This document shows, in pieces, positions 25,567-34,289 of a stretch of DNA of 34,881 nucleotides; within the stretch, counting starts at the first letter, position 1, and every line of letters starts with the position of its first letter. A program made the translations under genes and the position numbers. Source of the stretch: DATDDB01 sp035260545 (GTDB lineage: Bacteria; Pseudomonadota; Gammaproteobacteria; Burkholderiales; Gallionellaceae); the NCBI GenBank assembly GCA_035260545.1, contig DATFUZ010000046.1, positions 1-34,881 on the forward strand. Reading direction: 5' to 3'. The notes below the pieces were generated by a model. That model saw nothing but the letters and a program-made list of their open reading frames with translations. It made no database searches and was not told where the DNA came from.

Positions 25567-26649
25567 ATGGCGATATTCAACTTCAGCGCGGGACCGGCGG
25601 TATTGCCGAAGGACGTATTGCTGCAAGCTCAGGCCGAACTGCCGGATTGGCATGGCAGCGGCATGTCGGTAATGGAGATGAGCCATCGCGGCAAGGAATA
25701 CATGGGCATACACGCCCAGGCCGAGGCCGACCTGCGCGAGCTCATGGGTATCCCGGAAAACTACAAGGTGCTGTTCCTGCAGGGCGGCGCGCACCTGCAG
25801 TTTTCCATGATTCCGCTCAACCTGCTGCGCGGCAAGCCTTCCGCCGATTACGTGAATACCGGCGAATGGTCGAAAAAGGCCATCGCCGAGGCGCGGAAAT
25901 TCTGCCAGGTGAACGTCGTGGCGGACGCATCGGACAAGAACTGCACCTATGTCCCCGCGCAGAACACCTGGAAGCTGGACGGGAAGGCCGCCTACCTGCA
26001 CTACGTGGCAAACGAGACCATAGGCGGCGTGGAGTTCAACTGGGTGCCCGATACTGGCGACGTCCCCCTGGTGGCAGACATGTCCTCGAACATTCTGTCG
26101 CGTCCCGTGGACGTGTCGAAGTTCGGCCTGATCTACGCCGGTGCGCAGAAGAACATCGGGCCGGCCGGCGTCTGCGTGGTCATCGTGCGCGACGACCTGC
26201 TCGGTCATGCCGATCACCGCCTGCCGACCATGCTGGATTACAAAGTCCACGCCGATGCCGATTCCATGTACAACACGCCGCCGACCTACGGCATCTACAT
26301 GGCAGGCCTCGTGTTCCAGTGGCTGAAAAAGAACGGCGGCGTCGCCGTCATGGAACGCGCAAATATCGCCAAGGCGAAGATCCTGTATGACGCCATTGAC
26401 GCCAGCAACGGTTTTTATAATTGCCCGGTAAATGCGGCCGACCGTTCGCGCATGAACGTCCCTTTCACCCTCAGGGCTTCCGCGCTCGACGCCGATTTCC
26501 TCAGGCAGGCCGACGCGCGCGGGCTGCTGCAGCTCAAGGGACACCGTTCGGTGGGCGGCATGCGCGCCTCGATCTACAACGCCATGCCGCTCGAAGGCGT
26601 TCAGGCGCTGGCCGACTTCATGCGTGAATTCGCCAAGCAGCATGGCTAG
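25567..26649 (+). CDS. serC: Phosphoserine aminotransferase
   Basis: A 360-aa class V PLP aminotransferase that converts 3-phosphohydroxypyruvate plus glutamate to phosphoserine (and serves the parallel step in pyridoxal phosphate synthesis). Signatures are MAIFNFSAGPAVLPKDVL, SVMEMSHRGKEY, FLQGGAHLQFSMIPLNLL, the PLP lysine in YAGAQKNIGPAGV (near residue 198), and the C-terminal LKGHRSVGGMRASIYNAMPL. AAGGG lies a few bases before the ATG. The end overlaps serA by 8 bases (ATGGCTAG), so consecutive steps of serine synthesis are translationally coupled. Confidence 0.97.
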   Translation: MAIFNFSAGPAVLPKDVLLQAQAELPDWHGSGMSVMEMSHRGKEYMGIHAQAEADLRELMGIPENYKVLFLQGGAHLQFSMIPLNLLRGKPSADYVNTGEWSKKAIAEARKFCQVNVVADASDKNCTYVPAQNTWKLDGKAAYLHYVANETIGGVEFNWVPDTGDVPLVADMSSNILSRPVDVSKFGLIYAGAQKNIGPAGVCVVIVRDDLLGHADHRLPTMLDYKVHADADSMYNTPPTYGIYMAGLVFQWLKKNGGVAVMERANIAKAKILYDAIDASNGFYNCPVNAADRSRMNVPFTLRASALDADFLRQADARGLLQLKGHRSVGGMRASIYNAMPLEGVQALADFMREFAKQHG

Positions 26650-27829
26650 GACTTTTCAGATCCTGACGCTGAACAGGATTTCCGCCGCGGGCCTGGCGCG
26701 CTTTCCTGCTGCGCGCTACGCCGTCGGCGGTGACATCGCGGATCCGGACGCCATCCTGGTGCGTTCACACAACATGCTGCAAATGCGCATTCCGCGTTCA
26801 GTCCTGGCCATTGCACGCGCCGGTGTGGGCACCAACAACGTCCCCGTGAAGGTGATGAGCGAGCGCGGCGCGCCGGTGTTCAACGCCCCGGGCGCCAATG
26901 CCAATGCCGTCAAGGAACTGGTCATCGCCGGGATGCTGCTCGCCGCGCGGAACATTGTGCCCGCGCTGCATTTCACCGGCAGCCTGAAGGGCGACGACGA
27001 CGTCCTGCTGCAGCAGGTGGAAGAGGGCAAGAAGCAATACGCGGGCATGGAGCTGCGCGGCCGCACACTGGGTATAGTCGGCCTGGGCGCGGTCGGCCGC
27101 CTGGTGGCGGATGCGGCCATCGGCCTCGGCATGCAGGTCATCGGCTTTGACCCGGAGATCACCGTGGACGCCGCATGGAGTCTGCCCTCCCAGGTGAAAA
27201 AGGCATACAGCGTGGAAGAGCTGCTGCGGCAAAGCGATTTCGTCACGCTGCATGTGCCGCTGCTGGAATCCACGCGGAACCTGATGGATGAAAAGCGCGT
27301 ACGGGCGATGAAGGCGGGCGCCGTGCTGCTGAATTTCTCGCGCGATGCGGTCGTGCACGGCGATGCCGTGCTCGCCGCGCTGGGCACCGGCCACCTGCGC
27401 GCCTATGTGTGCGATTTCCCGGCGTCCAGGATGCAGAACAATCCGGGCGTGATCGCGCTGCCGCATCTGGGCGCGTCCACCCAGGAGGCGGAGGGCAACT
27501 GCGCGGTGATGGCGGTCGATGAGCTGCGCGACTACCTCGAGCATGGCAACGTGCTCAACGCCGTCAACTTCCCCAATGTCTACATGGCGCGCGAGTCTGC
27601 CTACCGGCTCGCCATCGCCAATGCCAATGTCCCCAACATGCTCGGGCAGATCTCCACCGCGCTGGCGCAAGCGGGAATCAACATCCACAATATGGTGAAC
27701 AAATCGCGCGGCGACGTCGCCTATACGCTGGTAGACACGGACAGCATGGTTCCGGACGAGGTGATCAACAAGATAGCGGCCATTCCCGGCGTGCTGCAGG
27801 TGCGCAATCTCCCCCTGGAAGAGCAATGA
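26642..27829 (+). CDS. serA: D-3-phosphoglycerate dehydrogenase, compact ACT type
   Basis: A 395-aa NAD-dependent 2-hydroxyacid dehydrogenase that opens serine synthesis, supplying the substrate of the upstream serC. Visible are RAGVGTNNVPV, the Rossmann motif GIVGLGAVGRLVADAA, the catalytic Arg in LNFSRDAVVHGD, the catalytic His in ALPHLGASTQEAE, and a C-terminal ACT domain (MLGQISTALAQAGINIHNMV). Compared with E. coli SerA, the region around the catalytic Glu (PTEP) reads DFPASRM, so that Glu is not seen at the expected place; compact bacterial homologues vary here too. ATG 26642 overlaps the serC end; an in-frame ATG at 26624 would lengthen the overlap. The end overlaps pheA as ATGA. Confidence 0.92.
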   Translation: MARTFQILTLNRISAAGLARFPAARYAVGGDIADPDAILVRSHNMLQMRIPRSVLAIARAGVGTNNVPVKVMSERGAPVFNAPGANANAVKELVIAGMLLAARNIVPALHFTGSLKGDDDVLLQQVEEGKKQYAGMELRGRTLGIVGLGAVGRLVADAAIGLGMQVIGFDPEITVDAAWSLPSQVKKAYSVEELLRQSDFVTLHVPLLESTRNLMDEKRVRAMKAGAVLLNFSRDAVVHGDAVLAALGTGHLRAYVCDFPASRMQNNPGVIALPHLGASTQEAEGNCAVMAVDELRDYLEHGNVLNAVNFPNVYMARESAYRLAIANANVPNMLGQISTALAQAGINIHNMVNKSRGDVAYTLVDTDSMVPDEVINKIAAIPGVLQVRNLPLEEQ

Positions 27830-28890
27830 GCGAGAAGCTGACACAATATCGTGACCAAATCGACCGCATTGACGATGAGCTGCTGCGGCTGCTGAATGCG
27901 CGCGCCCGGCTCGCACAGCAGATCGGCCACGAGAAGGGCGGCGGCGTGGTATTGCGCCCCGAGCGCGAGGCGCAGGTGCTGCGCCGGCTATGCGCGGCCA
28001 ACCCCGGCCCGCTGTCCGGCGAGGCCGTGACCCAGCTCTACACCGAGATCATGTCGCAGTGCCGCGCACTGGAGGCGCCGCAGGTGGTGGCCTATCTCGG
28101 TCCGGAAGGATCGTTCAGCGAGGCCGCGATGCGCAAACGCTTCGGTCGCGGCGCAAGCGGTCTGCCGGTGGACACCTTCGACGAGATCTTCCGCGCGGTC
28201 GAAAGCGGCAACGCCAGCTACGGCGTGGTGCCGGTGGAGAATTCCAGCGAAGGCATGATAGGCCACAATCTCGACCTGCTGCTGGTGACGCCCGCGAAGG
28301 TCTGCGGCGAGGTCGCCCTTCAGGTGCACCAGTGCCTGATGTCGCATCAGGCCGACAAGGCCGCGATCATGCGCGTGTATTCCCATCCGCAATCGCTGGG
28401 GCAGTGCCGCAACTGGTTGAACGCGAACCTGCCGGGTATCGAGCGCGTTGCCGTTTCCAGCAACGCCGAGGCGGCGCGCCGGGCCGCCGCCGAGCCGGAG
28501 AGCGCCGCGGTTGCCGGCCTGGCGGCGGCCGAGCGCTACGGCGTGCCGGTGCGCGCCGGGAACATCGAGGACGATCCGCGCAACACCACGCGCTTCCTGG
28601 TGATAGGAGACCAGGAAGTCGCGCCCAGCGGTTGCGACAAGACCTCGCTGGTGCTGTCCGCGCCCAACCGGCCGGGCGCGGTGCACGCCCTGCTCGGGCC
28701 GCTGGCCGAGCAGGGCGTATCCATGACCAAGCTGGAATCGCGTCCCGCGCGTTCCGGACTCTGGGAGTATGTGTATTACGTCGATATTGAGGGACACCAG
28801 TGTGATCAGCCCGTCGCTGCGGCCCTCGCGAAGCTGAAAGAGGTGGCTGCTTTCGTGAAGGTGCTGGGTTCCTATCCAGCCGCCGCTTAG
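27826..28890 (+). CDS. pheA: Bifunctional chorismate mutase / prephenate dehydratase
   Basis: A 354-aa P-protein that makes phenylpyruvate from chorismate. The N-terminal AroQ chorismate mutase (about residues 1-88) opens with YRDQIDRIDDELLRLLNARA. The prephenate dehydratase domain (about 90-270) has AYLGPEGSFSEAAM, GVVPVENSSEGMIG and NTTRFLVIG. The ACT domain follows (about 275-354) with RPGAVHALLGPLAEQGVSMT and the Phe-binding ESRPARSGLWEYVYYVD, so feedback inhibition by phenylalanine is expected. The ATGA overlap with serA indicates coupling. The order gyrA-serC-(serA)-pheA-hisC matches a conserved proteobacterial superoperon. Confidence 0.96.
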   Translation: MSEKLTQYRDQIDRIDDELLRLLNARARLAQQIGHEKGGGVVLRPEREAQVLRRLCAANPGPLSGEAVTQLYTEIMSQCRALEAPQVVAYLGPEGSFSEAAMRKRFGRGASGLPVDTFDEIFRAVESGNASYGVVPVENSSEGMIGHNLDLLLVTPAKVCGEVALQVHQCLMSHQADKAAIMRVYSHPQSLGQCRNWLNANLPGIERVAVSSNAEAARRAAAEPESAAVAGLAAAERYGVPVRAGNIEDDPRNTTRFLVIGDQEVAPSGCDKTSLVLSAPNRPGAVHALLGPLAEQGVSMTKLESRPARSGLWEYVYYVDIEGHQCDQPVAAALAKLKEVAAFVKVLGSYPAAA

Positions 28891-28939
28891 GGAGACGCCC
28901 GCGGCCGTTTTCCGGATCCATGTTGGCTTACCGAATCTT

Positions 28940-30043
28940 ATGAACTACTCCGAACTCGCACCTTCCTACATACGCGCAATCGCGCCCTACCAGCCGGGCA
29001 AGCCCATTTCCGAACTGGAACGCGAGCTGGGCATCAGCGGCATCGTCAAGCTGGCGTCCAACGAGAATCCGCTGGGCTGCAGCCCGAAAGCGACCGCGGC
29101 AATGCTGGAGGCGATCAAGACCATCGCGCTCTATCCCGACGGCAACGGCTTCGAGCTGAAGGATGCACTGTCGAAGCGCTATGGCGTGACGCCAGATTGC
29201 ATGGTGCTGGGCAACGGCTCCAACGACATGCTGGAGCTGGCCGCGCGCGCCTTTCTCACCGGCGATGACTGCGCGGTGTATTCCGCGCACGCCTTCGCCG
29301 TCTATCCGCTGGTGGTGCAGGCAGTGGGTGCCACGGGCATCGAAGTGCCAGCGGTCAACTTCGGCCACGACCTTGGCGGGATGCTGAAGGCCGCAGTCGC
29401 GCAACGCGTCAAGCTGGTGTTCATCGCCAACCCCAACAACCCGACGGGCACTTTCCTCAGTGCGGCCGACCTGCTCGAATTCATGCGCGCGTTGCCGCCC
29501 GAGGTGCTGGTGGTGCTGGACGAGGCCTACAACGAATACCTGCCCGAGGAGTGCCGCTACGATTCGGTGAGCTGGCTGGCGGAATTCCCCAACCTCATCG
29601 TGTCGCGCACCTTCTCCAAGGCCTATGGCCTGGCCGGCCTGCGCGTGGGCTACGCCTTCGCCCATCCGCAGGTCGCGGACATGATGAACCGCGTGCGCCA
29701 GCCATTCAATGTCAACAGCGTGGCGCAGGCCGCGGCCGTGGCGGCGCTGGCGGATGAGGCGTTTGTGCGCCAGACCTGTGAAATGAACCGGCGCGGCATG
29801 GCACAGATCACCGCCGGGCTGGACCGCATGGGGCTGGAATATATTCCGTCCTACGGCAACTTCATCAGCTTCAAAGTGGGCGACGGCATGAGGTTCTATC
29901 GGCGCCTCCTGGAACTGGCCGTCATCGTGCGTCCCGTGGCCAACTATGGCATGGCCGAATACCTGCGCGTCAGCATCGGCACGCAAGCGGAGAACGAAAA
30001 ATTTTTGGCTGCACTGCAGCAGGCGATTGAGGAAGCAAAATGA
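28940..30043 (+). CDS. hisC: Histidinol-phosphate / aromatic aminotransferase
   Basis: A 367-aa fold-type I PLP aminotransferase. Signatures are LASNENPLGCSPKA, LGNGSNDMLELAARAF, FIANPNNPTGTFL, VLDEAYNEYLPEE and the PLP lysine in SRTFSKAYGLAGLRVGY. Family assignment is HisC, but the position between pheA and a DAHP synthase, as in the pseudomonad operon (HisC2), suggests it also, or mainly, transaminates aromatic keto acids such as phenylpyruvate or prephenate. The start at 28940 is 49 bp after pheA with only a weak ribosome site. It overlaps aroF by 4 bases (ATGA). Confidence 0.93.
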   Translation: MNYSELAPSYIRAIAPYQPGKPISELERELGISGIVKLASNENPLGCSPKATAAMLEAIKTIALYPDGNGFELKDALSKRYGVTPDCMVLGNGSNDMLELAARAFLTGDDCAVYSAHAFAVYPLVVQAVGATGIEVPAVNFGHDLGGMLKAAVAQRVKLVFIANPNNPTGTFLSAADLLEFMRALPPEVLVVLDEAYNEYLPEECRYDSVSWLAEFPNLIVSRTFSKAYGLAGLRVGYAFAHPQVADMMNRVRQPFNVNSVAQAAAVAALADEAFVRQTCEMNRRGMAQITAGLDRMGLEYIPSYGNFISFKVGDGMRFYRRLLELAVIVRPVANYGMAEYLRVSIGTQAENEKFLAALQQAIEEAK

Positions 30044-31056
30044 TCATAGTAATGGGCAGGAATGTCACCGACGAGCAGATCGGCGCGGTGGTGAAAAAAC
30101 TGGAGGCGGCCGGACTGCAGGCCAATATCTCACGCGGCATCGAGCGCACCGTGATCGGCGCGATCGGGGACGAACGTTCGCTTGATCCGGACATGTTCAC
30201 GCCGCTGCCCGGGGTGGAATCGGCGATGCACATCGCCAAGCAATACAAGATAGTTTCGCGCGAATCGCACCCGGAAAGCACTGTAATCAGCATCGCTGGT
30301 GTGCCGCTGGGCGGCAAGCAGGTGCAGGTCATTGCCGGGCCGTGCTCGGTGGAGACCCAGGAGCAGATGGACTTGTCCGCAAAATACGTGCGCGAAGCAA
30401 ATTGCCGCCTGATGCGCGGCGGCGCTTTCAAGCCCCGCACCAGCCCCTATACCTTCCAGGGCAAGGGTGCCGAGGGCCTGGACATTTTCCGCAAGGCGGC
30501 AGACCGCTACAAGCTGCCCATCGTTACCGAACTGATGGACGTGCGCCAGCTCGACCTGTTCCACCAGTACGATGTGGACGTGATCCAGATCGGCACCCGC
30601 AACATGCAGAATTTCGACCTGCTGAAGGAAGTCGGCCGTACCAACAAGCCGGTGATCCTCAAGCGCGGCATGTCTGCCACCATCTCCGAATGGCTGATGG
30701 CGGCGGAATACATCGCCGCGGGCGGCAACCACAACATCATCTTCTGCGAGCGCGGCATCCGCACTTTCGAGACCTACTACCGCAACGTGCTGGACGTGAC
30801 CGCCATTCCGGTGCTGAAGAAGGAAACCCACCTGCCGGTGATCGTCGACCCCTCCCATGCCGGCGGCAAGGCGTGGATGGTGCCGGCGCTGTCGCAGGCG
30901 GCCGTGGCCGCGGGCGCGGACGGCCTGCTGATCGAAATGCACCCCAGCCCGTGCGACGCCTGGTGCGATGCCGACCAGGCCCTGTCTCCGCAGGAACTGA
31001 AAAACCTGATGGGTACCCTGGGCGCCATCGCCGCCGCAGTCGGCCGCGAAATCTAG
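30040..31056 (+). CDS. aroF: 3-deoxy-7-phosphoheptulonate synthase, type I-beta with regulatory N-domain
   Basis: A 338-aa DAHP synthase that joins PEP and erythrose-4-phosphate at the entry of the shikimate pathway. A ferredoxin-like N-domain (about residues 1-70, MIIVMGRNVTDEQIGAVVKK) is the allosteric domain known from Thermotoga-type enzymes. The barrel carries VIAGPCSVETQEQMD, RGGAFKPRTSPYTFQG, QIGTRNMQNFDLL, LKRGMSATISEW and the metal-binding VDPSHAGGK and EMHPSPCDAWCDADQAL. It overlaps hisC by ATGA and closes the run. tyrA, aroA, cmk and rpsA, which often follow in this superoperon, are not present next. Confidence 0.95.
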   Translation: MIIVMGRNVTDEQIGAVVKKLEAAGLQANISRGIERTVIGAIGDERSLDPDMFTPLPGVESAMHIAKQYKIVSRESHPESTVISIAGVPLGGKQVQVIAGPCSVETQEQMDLSAKYVREANCRLMRGGAFKPRTSPYTFQGKGAEGLDIFRKAADRYKLPIVTELMDVRQLDLFHQYDVDVIQIGTRNMQNFDLLKEVGRTNKPVILKRGMSATISEWLMAAEYIAAGGNHNIIFCERGIRTFETYYRNVLDVTAIPVLKKETHLPVIVDPSHAGGKAWMVPALSQAAVAAGADGLLIEMHPSPCDAWCDADQALSPQELKNLMGTLGAIAAAVGREI

Positions 31057-31069
31057 GGGCCCGGTCGCC

Positions 31070-31522
31070 ATGCCGGGTATGGAATTCACGCTGAAGCTGG
31101 CGCGCCAGGACGGGTACCGGTTCAGCGTCGATTTCGACCTCTCCGGTGTGCCCGATCTGCTGCTGGATGAGCCGGCGCCGCTCGGCGAGGGCAGCGGCCC
31201 CAACGCCTCGCGCCTGCTCGCCGCTGCGGTGGCCAACTGCCTTTCGGCCAGCCTGCTGTTCTGCCTGAATAAATTCAAGCAGGATCCGCATGAGGTGGTC
31301 GCCCGCGTCAAAGGCCACATGGTGCGCAATGAAAAAGGCCGGCTGCGCGTGGGTGGCTTCGATGTCGAGATCCGCTTGGGTGAAACGGTCGAACGCCTCG
31401 CGCACTGCGCCGAGCAGTTCGAGGATTTCTGCGTGGTCACCGACAGCGTGCGCCACGGCATCCCGGTAACCGTGCGCGTACTGGATGCGGGCGGACAGGT
31501 CGTGCATCAGAGCGCGGGCTGA
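31070..31522 (+). CDS. OsmC family protein
   Basis: A 150-aa OsmC/Ohr-fold protein. The family's two cysteines are visible: one on the central helix (ASRLLAAAVANCLSASLLFC) and one in the C-terminal half (FEDFCVVTDSVRHGIPVTVR). They form the peroxidatic pair in thiol peroxidases that reduce organic hydroperoxides; two further cysteines are also present. It starts 13 bp after aroF and may be read through from that operon. Of the two close ATGs (31070 and 31079) the first is taken. Substrate unknown. Confidence 0.85.
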   Translation: MPGMEFTLKLARQDGYRFSVDFDLSGVPDLLLDEPAPLGEGSGPNASRLLAAAVANCLSASLLFCLNKFKQDPHEVVARVKGHMVRNEKGRLRVGGFDVEIRLGETVERLAHCAEQFEDFCVVTDSVRHGIPVTVRVLDAGGQVVHQSAG

Positions 31523-31565
31523 TCTGTCGCCCTCGGTCGACAAAGTTGCTGAAAGCGCCCAGGAT

Positions 31566-31594
31566 TTGCCCGCAACCCGGAGTTCGGGTACAAT
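31566..31594 (+). promoter_or_regulatory. Promoter of tRNA-Val
   Basis: TTGCCC (31566-31571), 17-base spacer, TACAAT (31589-31594), 12 bases before the mature tRNA 5' end: a good sigma-70 pattern in the right place. Confidence 0.7.
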
Positions 31595-31606
31595 GCGCAG
31601 CCTCGC

Positions 31607-31683
31607 AGGCGCGTAGCTCAGCTGGTTAGAGCACCACCTTGACATGGTGGGGGTCGTTGGTTCGAGTCCAATCGCGCCTACCA
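31607..31683 (+). tRNA. tRNA-Val (anticodon GAC)
   Basis: A 77-nt cloverleaf with acceptor stem AGGCGCG/CGCGCCT, CCACC/GGTGG anticodon stem with loop TTGACAT (GAC at 31641-31643), TTCGAGT T-loop and encoded CCA. It decodes GUC/GUU. It is a single gene with its own promoter and terminator, and no integration is seen at it. Confidence 0.97.
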
Positions 31684-31702
31684 TACGGTAGAGCAAAACA
31701 AG

Positions 31703-31724
31703 GCCCGCACGCGCGGGCTTTTTT
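31703..31724 (+). terminator. Terminator of tRNA-Val
   Basis: GCCCGC, loop ACGC, GCGGGC, then six T, 20 bases after the tRNA 3' end. Confidence 0.85.
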
Positions 31725-31844
31725 CTGTCCTCCTTTCCGCCGATCACCGCGGCTGCCCCCTTCCCTCGTTCCTGATGCCCGCCGGCCGAACGGCCTGCCC
31801 GAAAAAAGAGTTGAAAATACAGGCGACAACCGAGACCCCGGGGC

Positions 31845-31874
31845 TTGTCCCGTGTCGAAAGAAAGGTGCATAAT
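31845..31874 (+). promoter_or_regulatory. Candidate promoter of the outer-membrane gene pair
   Basis: TTGTCC (31845-31850), 18-base spacer, CATAAT (31869-31874), about 70 bases before the ATG at 31946. Confidence 0.45.
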
Positions 31875-31945
31875 GGCCGCGCAGACCGGCTGTGCCAACG
31901 ACGCGGCGCGGCCGTAGTGGCTTCAGTCGATTGGGGGAGGCTGGC

Positions 31946-33358
31946 ATGGGACGTGGTGAAACGGCTGTCCTGGTGATGACAGCATGGGTGCTCGGGTGCA
32001 GCGCAGGGCCCGCGCAGGCTGCAGCGCCGGCGCCGCAGGCGGCAGCGGCGGAGAAAGAGGCCTATCAGAACGCGTTGCAGGATGCCGATGCGCTGGTGAA
32101 GTCGGGCGAGCCTGAGCGCGCCTATGCCTTGCTCCGGGGCTACGAGCAGGCGCACGCGGGCGAGGCGCGTTTCGACTACCTCCTTGGCATTGCCGCACTG
32201 GACAGCGGCAAGCCCGACCTCGCCACGCTCGCCTTCGAGCGCGTGCTGATGTCCGATCCCGGTTTTACCGGTGCACGGCTGGAGATGGCGCGCGCCTACT
32301 ACCAGTTGGGCGACTTGTTGCGGGCCGAGGTCGAATTCGAGCGTGTGGCGCACGAGAACCCACCTCCCGGCGCGCGCGCCACCGTCCGCAAGTACCTGGA
32401 GGCAATCGCCGCCCGTAATCCGCGCAAGAAAACGCACTATGCCGCCTACGTCGAGGCGACCGCCGGGCGCGACACCAACGTCAACAATTCCACGAGCCAG
32501 CAGCAGGTCATCGTCAACATTCCGACGGTGGGTCCCGTCGTCGCGACGCTCAACGCCACCAGCCTGAAGGCCGCGGACAACTACGGCGGCCTGGGGGCGG
32601 GCGGCGAACTGTCGCATACCCTGAATCCGCACTGGGCGTTCTATGCGGGGGCCGACCTGCTCCAGCGCGATTACCATACCCAACAGGACTTCAACGCGCT
32701 CACGGCGGAGGGTCGCGCCGGCGTGATGTACGGCGCCAACGCCGAGCACGTCCGTTTCGGCGTGAACGGCGGCGAATACACCCTGGGCGGCCGGCGCAAC
32801 CGCAGCAATGCCGCAGTCAACGCTGAATGGGCGCGCACGCTGAGTCCGCGCAATCAGGTCCTGCTGTTCGGCCAGTATCAGCAATACCGCTTCGCCGACT
32901 ATGTCATGCAGGTGGACAACTTCAACCAGCAGGTGGCGGGCGCCGGCTGGACACACGCACTGGGCGACGGCCGTTCCGTGCTCTCGGGCTTTGCGTACTA
33001 CGGGGCGGAGCAGGACATATCCACCATTATCACCACCGCCACGCCGGACGGCGGCCGCACCGACGGCGCCAAGCGCCTGGGCGGGCTGAGAGTCGGCGGC
33101 CAGACCATGTGGGGCGGCCGAACGATGCTGTATGCCAACGCGGGCTGGCAGGCGGGCCTGTACAGCCGGGTCAACCCGTTATTCCTGGTGCAGCGTTCAG
33201 ACCGCTATGTCGACTTGGCCATGGGGGCCGTGTGGCAATGGAACCCGTCGTGGTCGCTCAGTCCGCAGCTTGCGCATGCGCATAACAGCTCCAATATCCC
33301 GGTGTACAGCTACAGCCGCACCGACCTATCGCTGACCTTGCGCCGCGATTTCAGATAG
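31946..33358 (+). CDS. TPR / outer-membrane beta-barrel protein (surface assembly modifier-like)
   Basis: A 470-aa exported protein. A signal peptide (VLVMTAWVLGCSAGPAQAAA) is followed by TPR-like helical repeats (about residues 35-140: ALVKSGEPERAYALLRGYEQ, FDYLLGIAALDSGKPDLATL, MARAYYQLGDLLRAEVEFER) and a C-terminal half of alternating beta strands rich in aromatics (for example WAFYAGADLLQRDY, NQVLLFGQYQQYRFADY), ending TDLSLTLRRDFR. This matches TPR-plus-barrel proteins of the DUF560/Slam type, which help surface lipoproteins reach the outside; the assignment is by architecture only. ATG 31946 has GGGGGAGG six bases upstream. The next gene, with a FecR domain, is 21 bp away, so the two form a pair. 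Confidence 0.75.
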   Translation: MGRGETAVLVMTAWVLGCSAGPAQAAAPAPQAAAAEKEAYQNALQDADALVKSGEPERAYALLRGYEQAHAGEARFDYLLGIAALDSGKPDLATLAFERVLMSDPGFTGARLEMARAYYQLGDLLRAEVEFERVAHENPPPGARATVRKYLEAIAARNPRKKTHYAAYVEATAGRDTNVNNSTSQQQVIVNIPTVGPVVATLNATSLKAADNYGGLGAGGELSHTLNPHWAFYAGADLLQRDYHTQQDFNALTAEGRAGVMYGANAEHVRFGVNGGEYTLGGRRNRSNAAVNAEWARTLSPRNQVLLFGQYQQYRFADYVMQVDNFNQQVAGAGWTHALGDGRSVLSGFAYYGAEQDISTIITTATPDGGRTDGAKRLGGLRVGGQTMWGGRTMLYANAGWQAGLYSRVNPLFLVQRSDRYVDLAMGAVWQWNPSWSLSPQLAHAHNSSNIPVYSYSRTDLSLTLRRDFR

Positions 33359-33379
33359 CAGACCCGAGCGGGAGGTGAC

Positions 33380-34237
33380 ATGAAAAAAATACGGCCCAAA
33401 CTTCTTGCAGCAGCCTGTCTTGCACTGCTGGGCGCGTGCGGCGCCGCCTTGGCCGCGCCTGCCGGGAAAGTTGAATATGTCGCCGGGGCGGTGCAGGCCA
33501 TCGGCGCAGGCGGACAGGTCCGCATCCTCGCCAAGGGTGATGCCGTGGATGAAGGAGACACCCTGGTCACGGGCGCCGATGCCGCAGCCCAGGTGCGCAT
33601 GGAGGACGGCGGCCTGGTTGCCCTGCGTTCCGACACCCGGATGAAGCTGGACAGCTTCCGCTTCGACGGCAAGCAGGATGGCACCGAGCAGTATATCGTC
33701 TCGCTGTTCAAGGGCGGCTTTCGCGCGATCACCGGCCTGATTGGCCGCCTGCACAAGGAGAGTTACCGGATCACGACCCCGACCGCGACCATCGGCATCC
33801 GCGGCACCGACCACGAGACCATCGTCGTCGTACCGGGCAGCCGCCTGGCGGCAACCGTGCCGCCGGGGACCTACAACAAAGTGAACCGCGGCGAGACCGC
33901 GGTGAGCAACGAGCATGGCACGGTACTCGTGCTGCCCAACCAGATGGCCTATGCTGCCGCCGGCGCCGCACCTGTGTTGCAGCCGCTCAACCTGGATATT
34001 TTCGTCGTGCCGCCGCCGCCCGCGGCGCGTGCCGGGCGCACGGATACGGAAATGCGCGACAGCGCGATCGTCGACAGCGCCTTGCTCGATCCCGATCTCG
34101 CCCTAGGCCCGAATCTGCCGATCGGCATCATCTTTTCGCGCACACCGATCACAGCCACATACACGACGCTGGTGCCGGTCGGTGGAGCCTTTACCAACCA
34201 ATTCTTCGTGCCGGTAACGACTACGGTTACGTTCTGA
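33380..34237 (+). CDS. Secreted FecR-domain protein
   Basis: A 285-aa exported protein with signal peptide (KKIRPKLLAAACLALLGACG, then AALA) and a FecR-type beta domain (about residues 30-175). The order is typical: GKVEYVAGAVQAIGAGGQVR, a low-complexity turn, VRMEDGGLVALRSDTRMKLD, then FKGGFRAITGLIG and the signature ITTPTATIGIRGTDHETIV. It lacks the cytoplasmic and membrane parts of the FecR sigma regulator, so a periplasmic or surface structural role is more likely than signalling. The C terminus (about 200-285) is Pro-rich, then Thr/Val-rich (VTTTVTF end). GGGAGGTGA directly precedes the ATG. The role with the upstream barrel protein is unknown; the pair could export or anchor a surface polymer. 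Confidence 0.85.
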   Translation: MKKIRPKLLAAACLALLGACGAALAAPAGKVEYVAGAVQAIGAGGQVRILAKGDAVDEGDTLVTGADAAAQVRMEDGGLVALRSDTRMKLDSFRFDGKQDGTEQYIVSLFKGGFRAITGLIGRLHKESYRITTPTATIGIRGTDHETIVVVPGSRLAATVPPGTYNKVNRGETAVSNEHGTVLVLPNQMAYAAAGAAPVLQPLNLDIFVVPPPPAARAGRTDTEMRDSAIVDSALLDPDLALGPNLPIGIIFSRTPITATYTTLVPVGGAFTNQFFVPVTTTVTF

Positions 34238-34266
34238 TTCGGCGGCACAGAATGTCTGCGCGGTCT

Positions 34267-34284
34267 GCAGGTGCTCACACCTGC
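34267..34284. terminator. Hairpin between convergent FecR and SDR genes
   Basis: GCAGGTG, loop CTCA, CACCTGC: a perfect 7-bp stem in the 52-bp gap between convergent stops. There is no T-run, so a weak candidate. Confidence 0.3.
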
Positions 34285-34289
34285 GTGGG

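Noticed and set aside
30737..32956. 739-codon minus-strand open frame
   Set aside because: It runs across aroF, OsmC, the tRNA gene and the barrel gene, all well supported on the plus strand.
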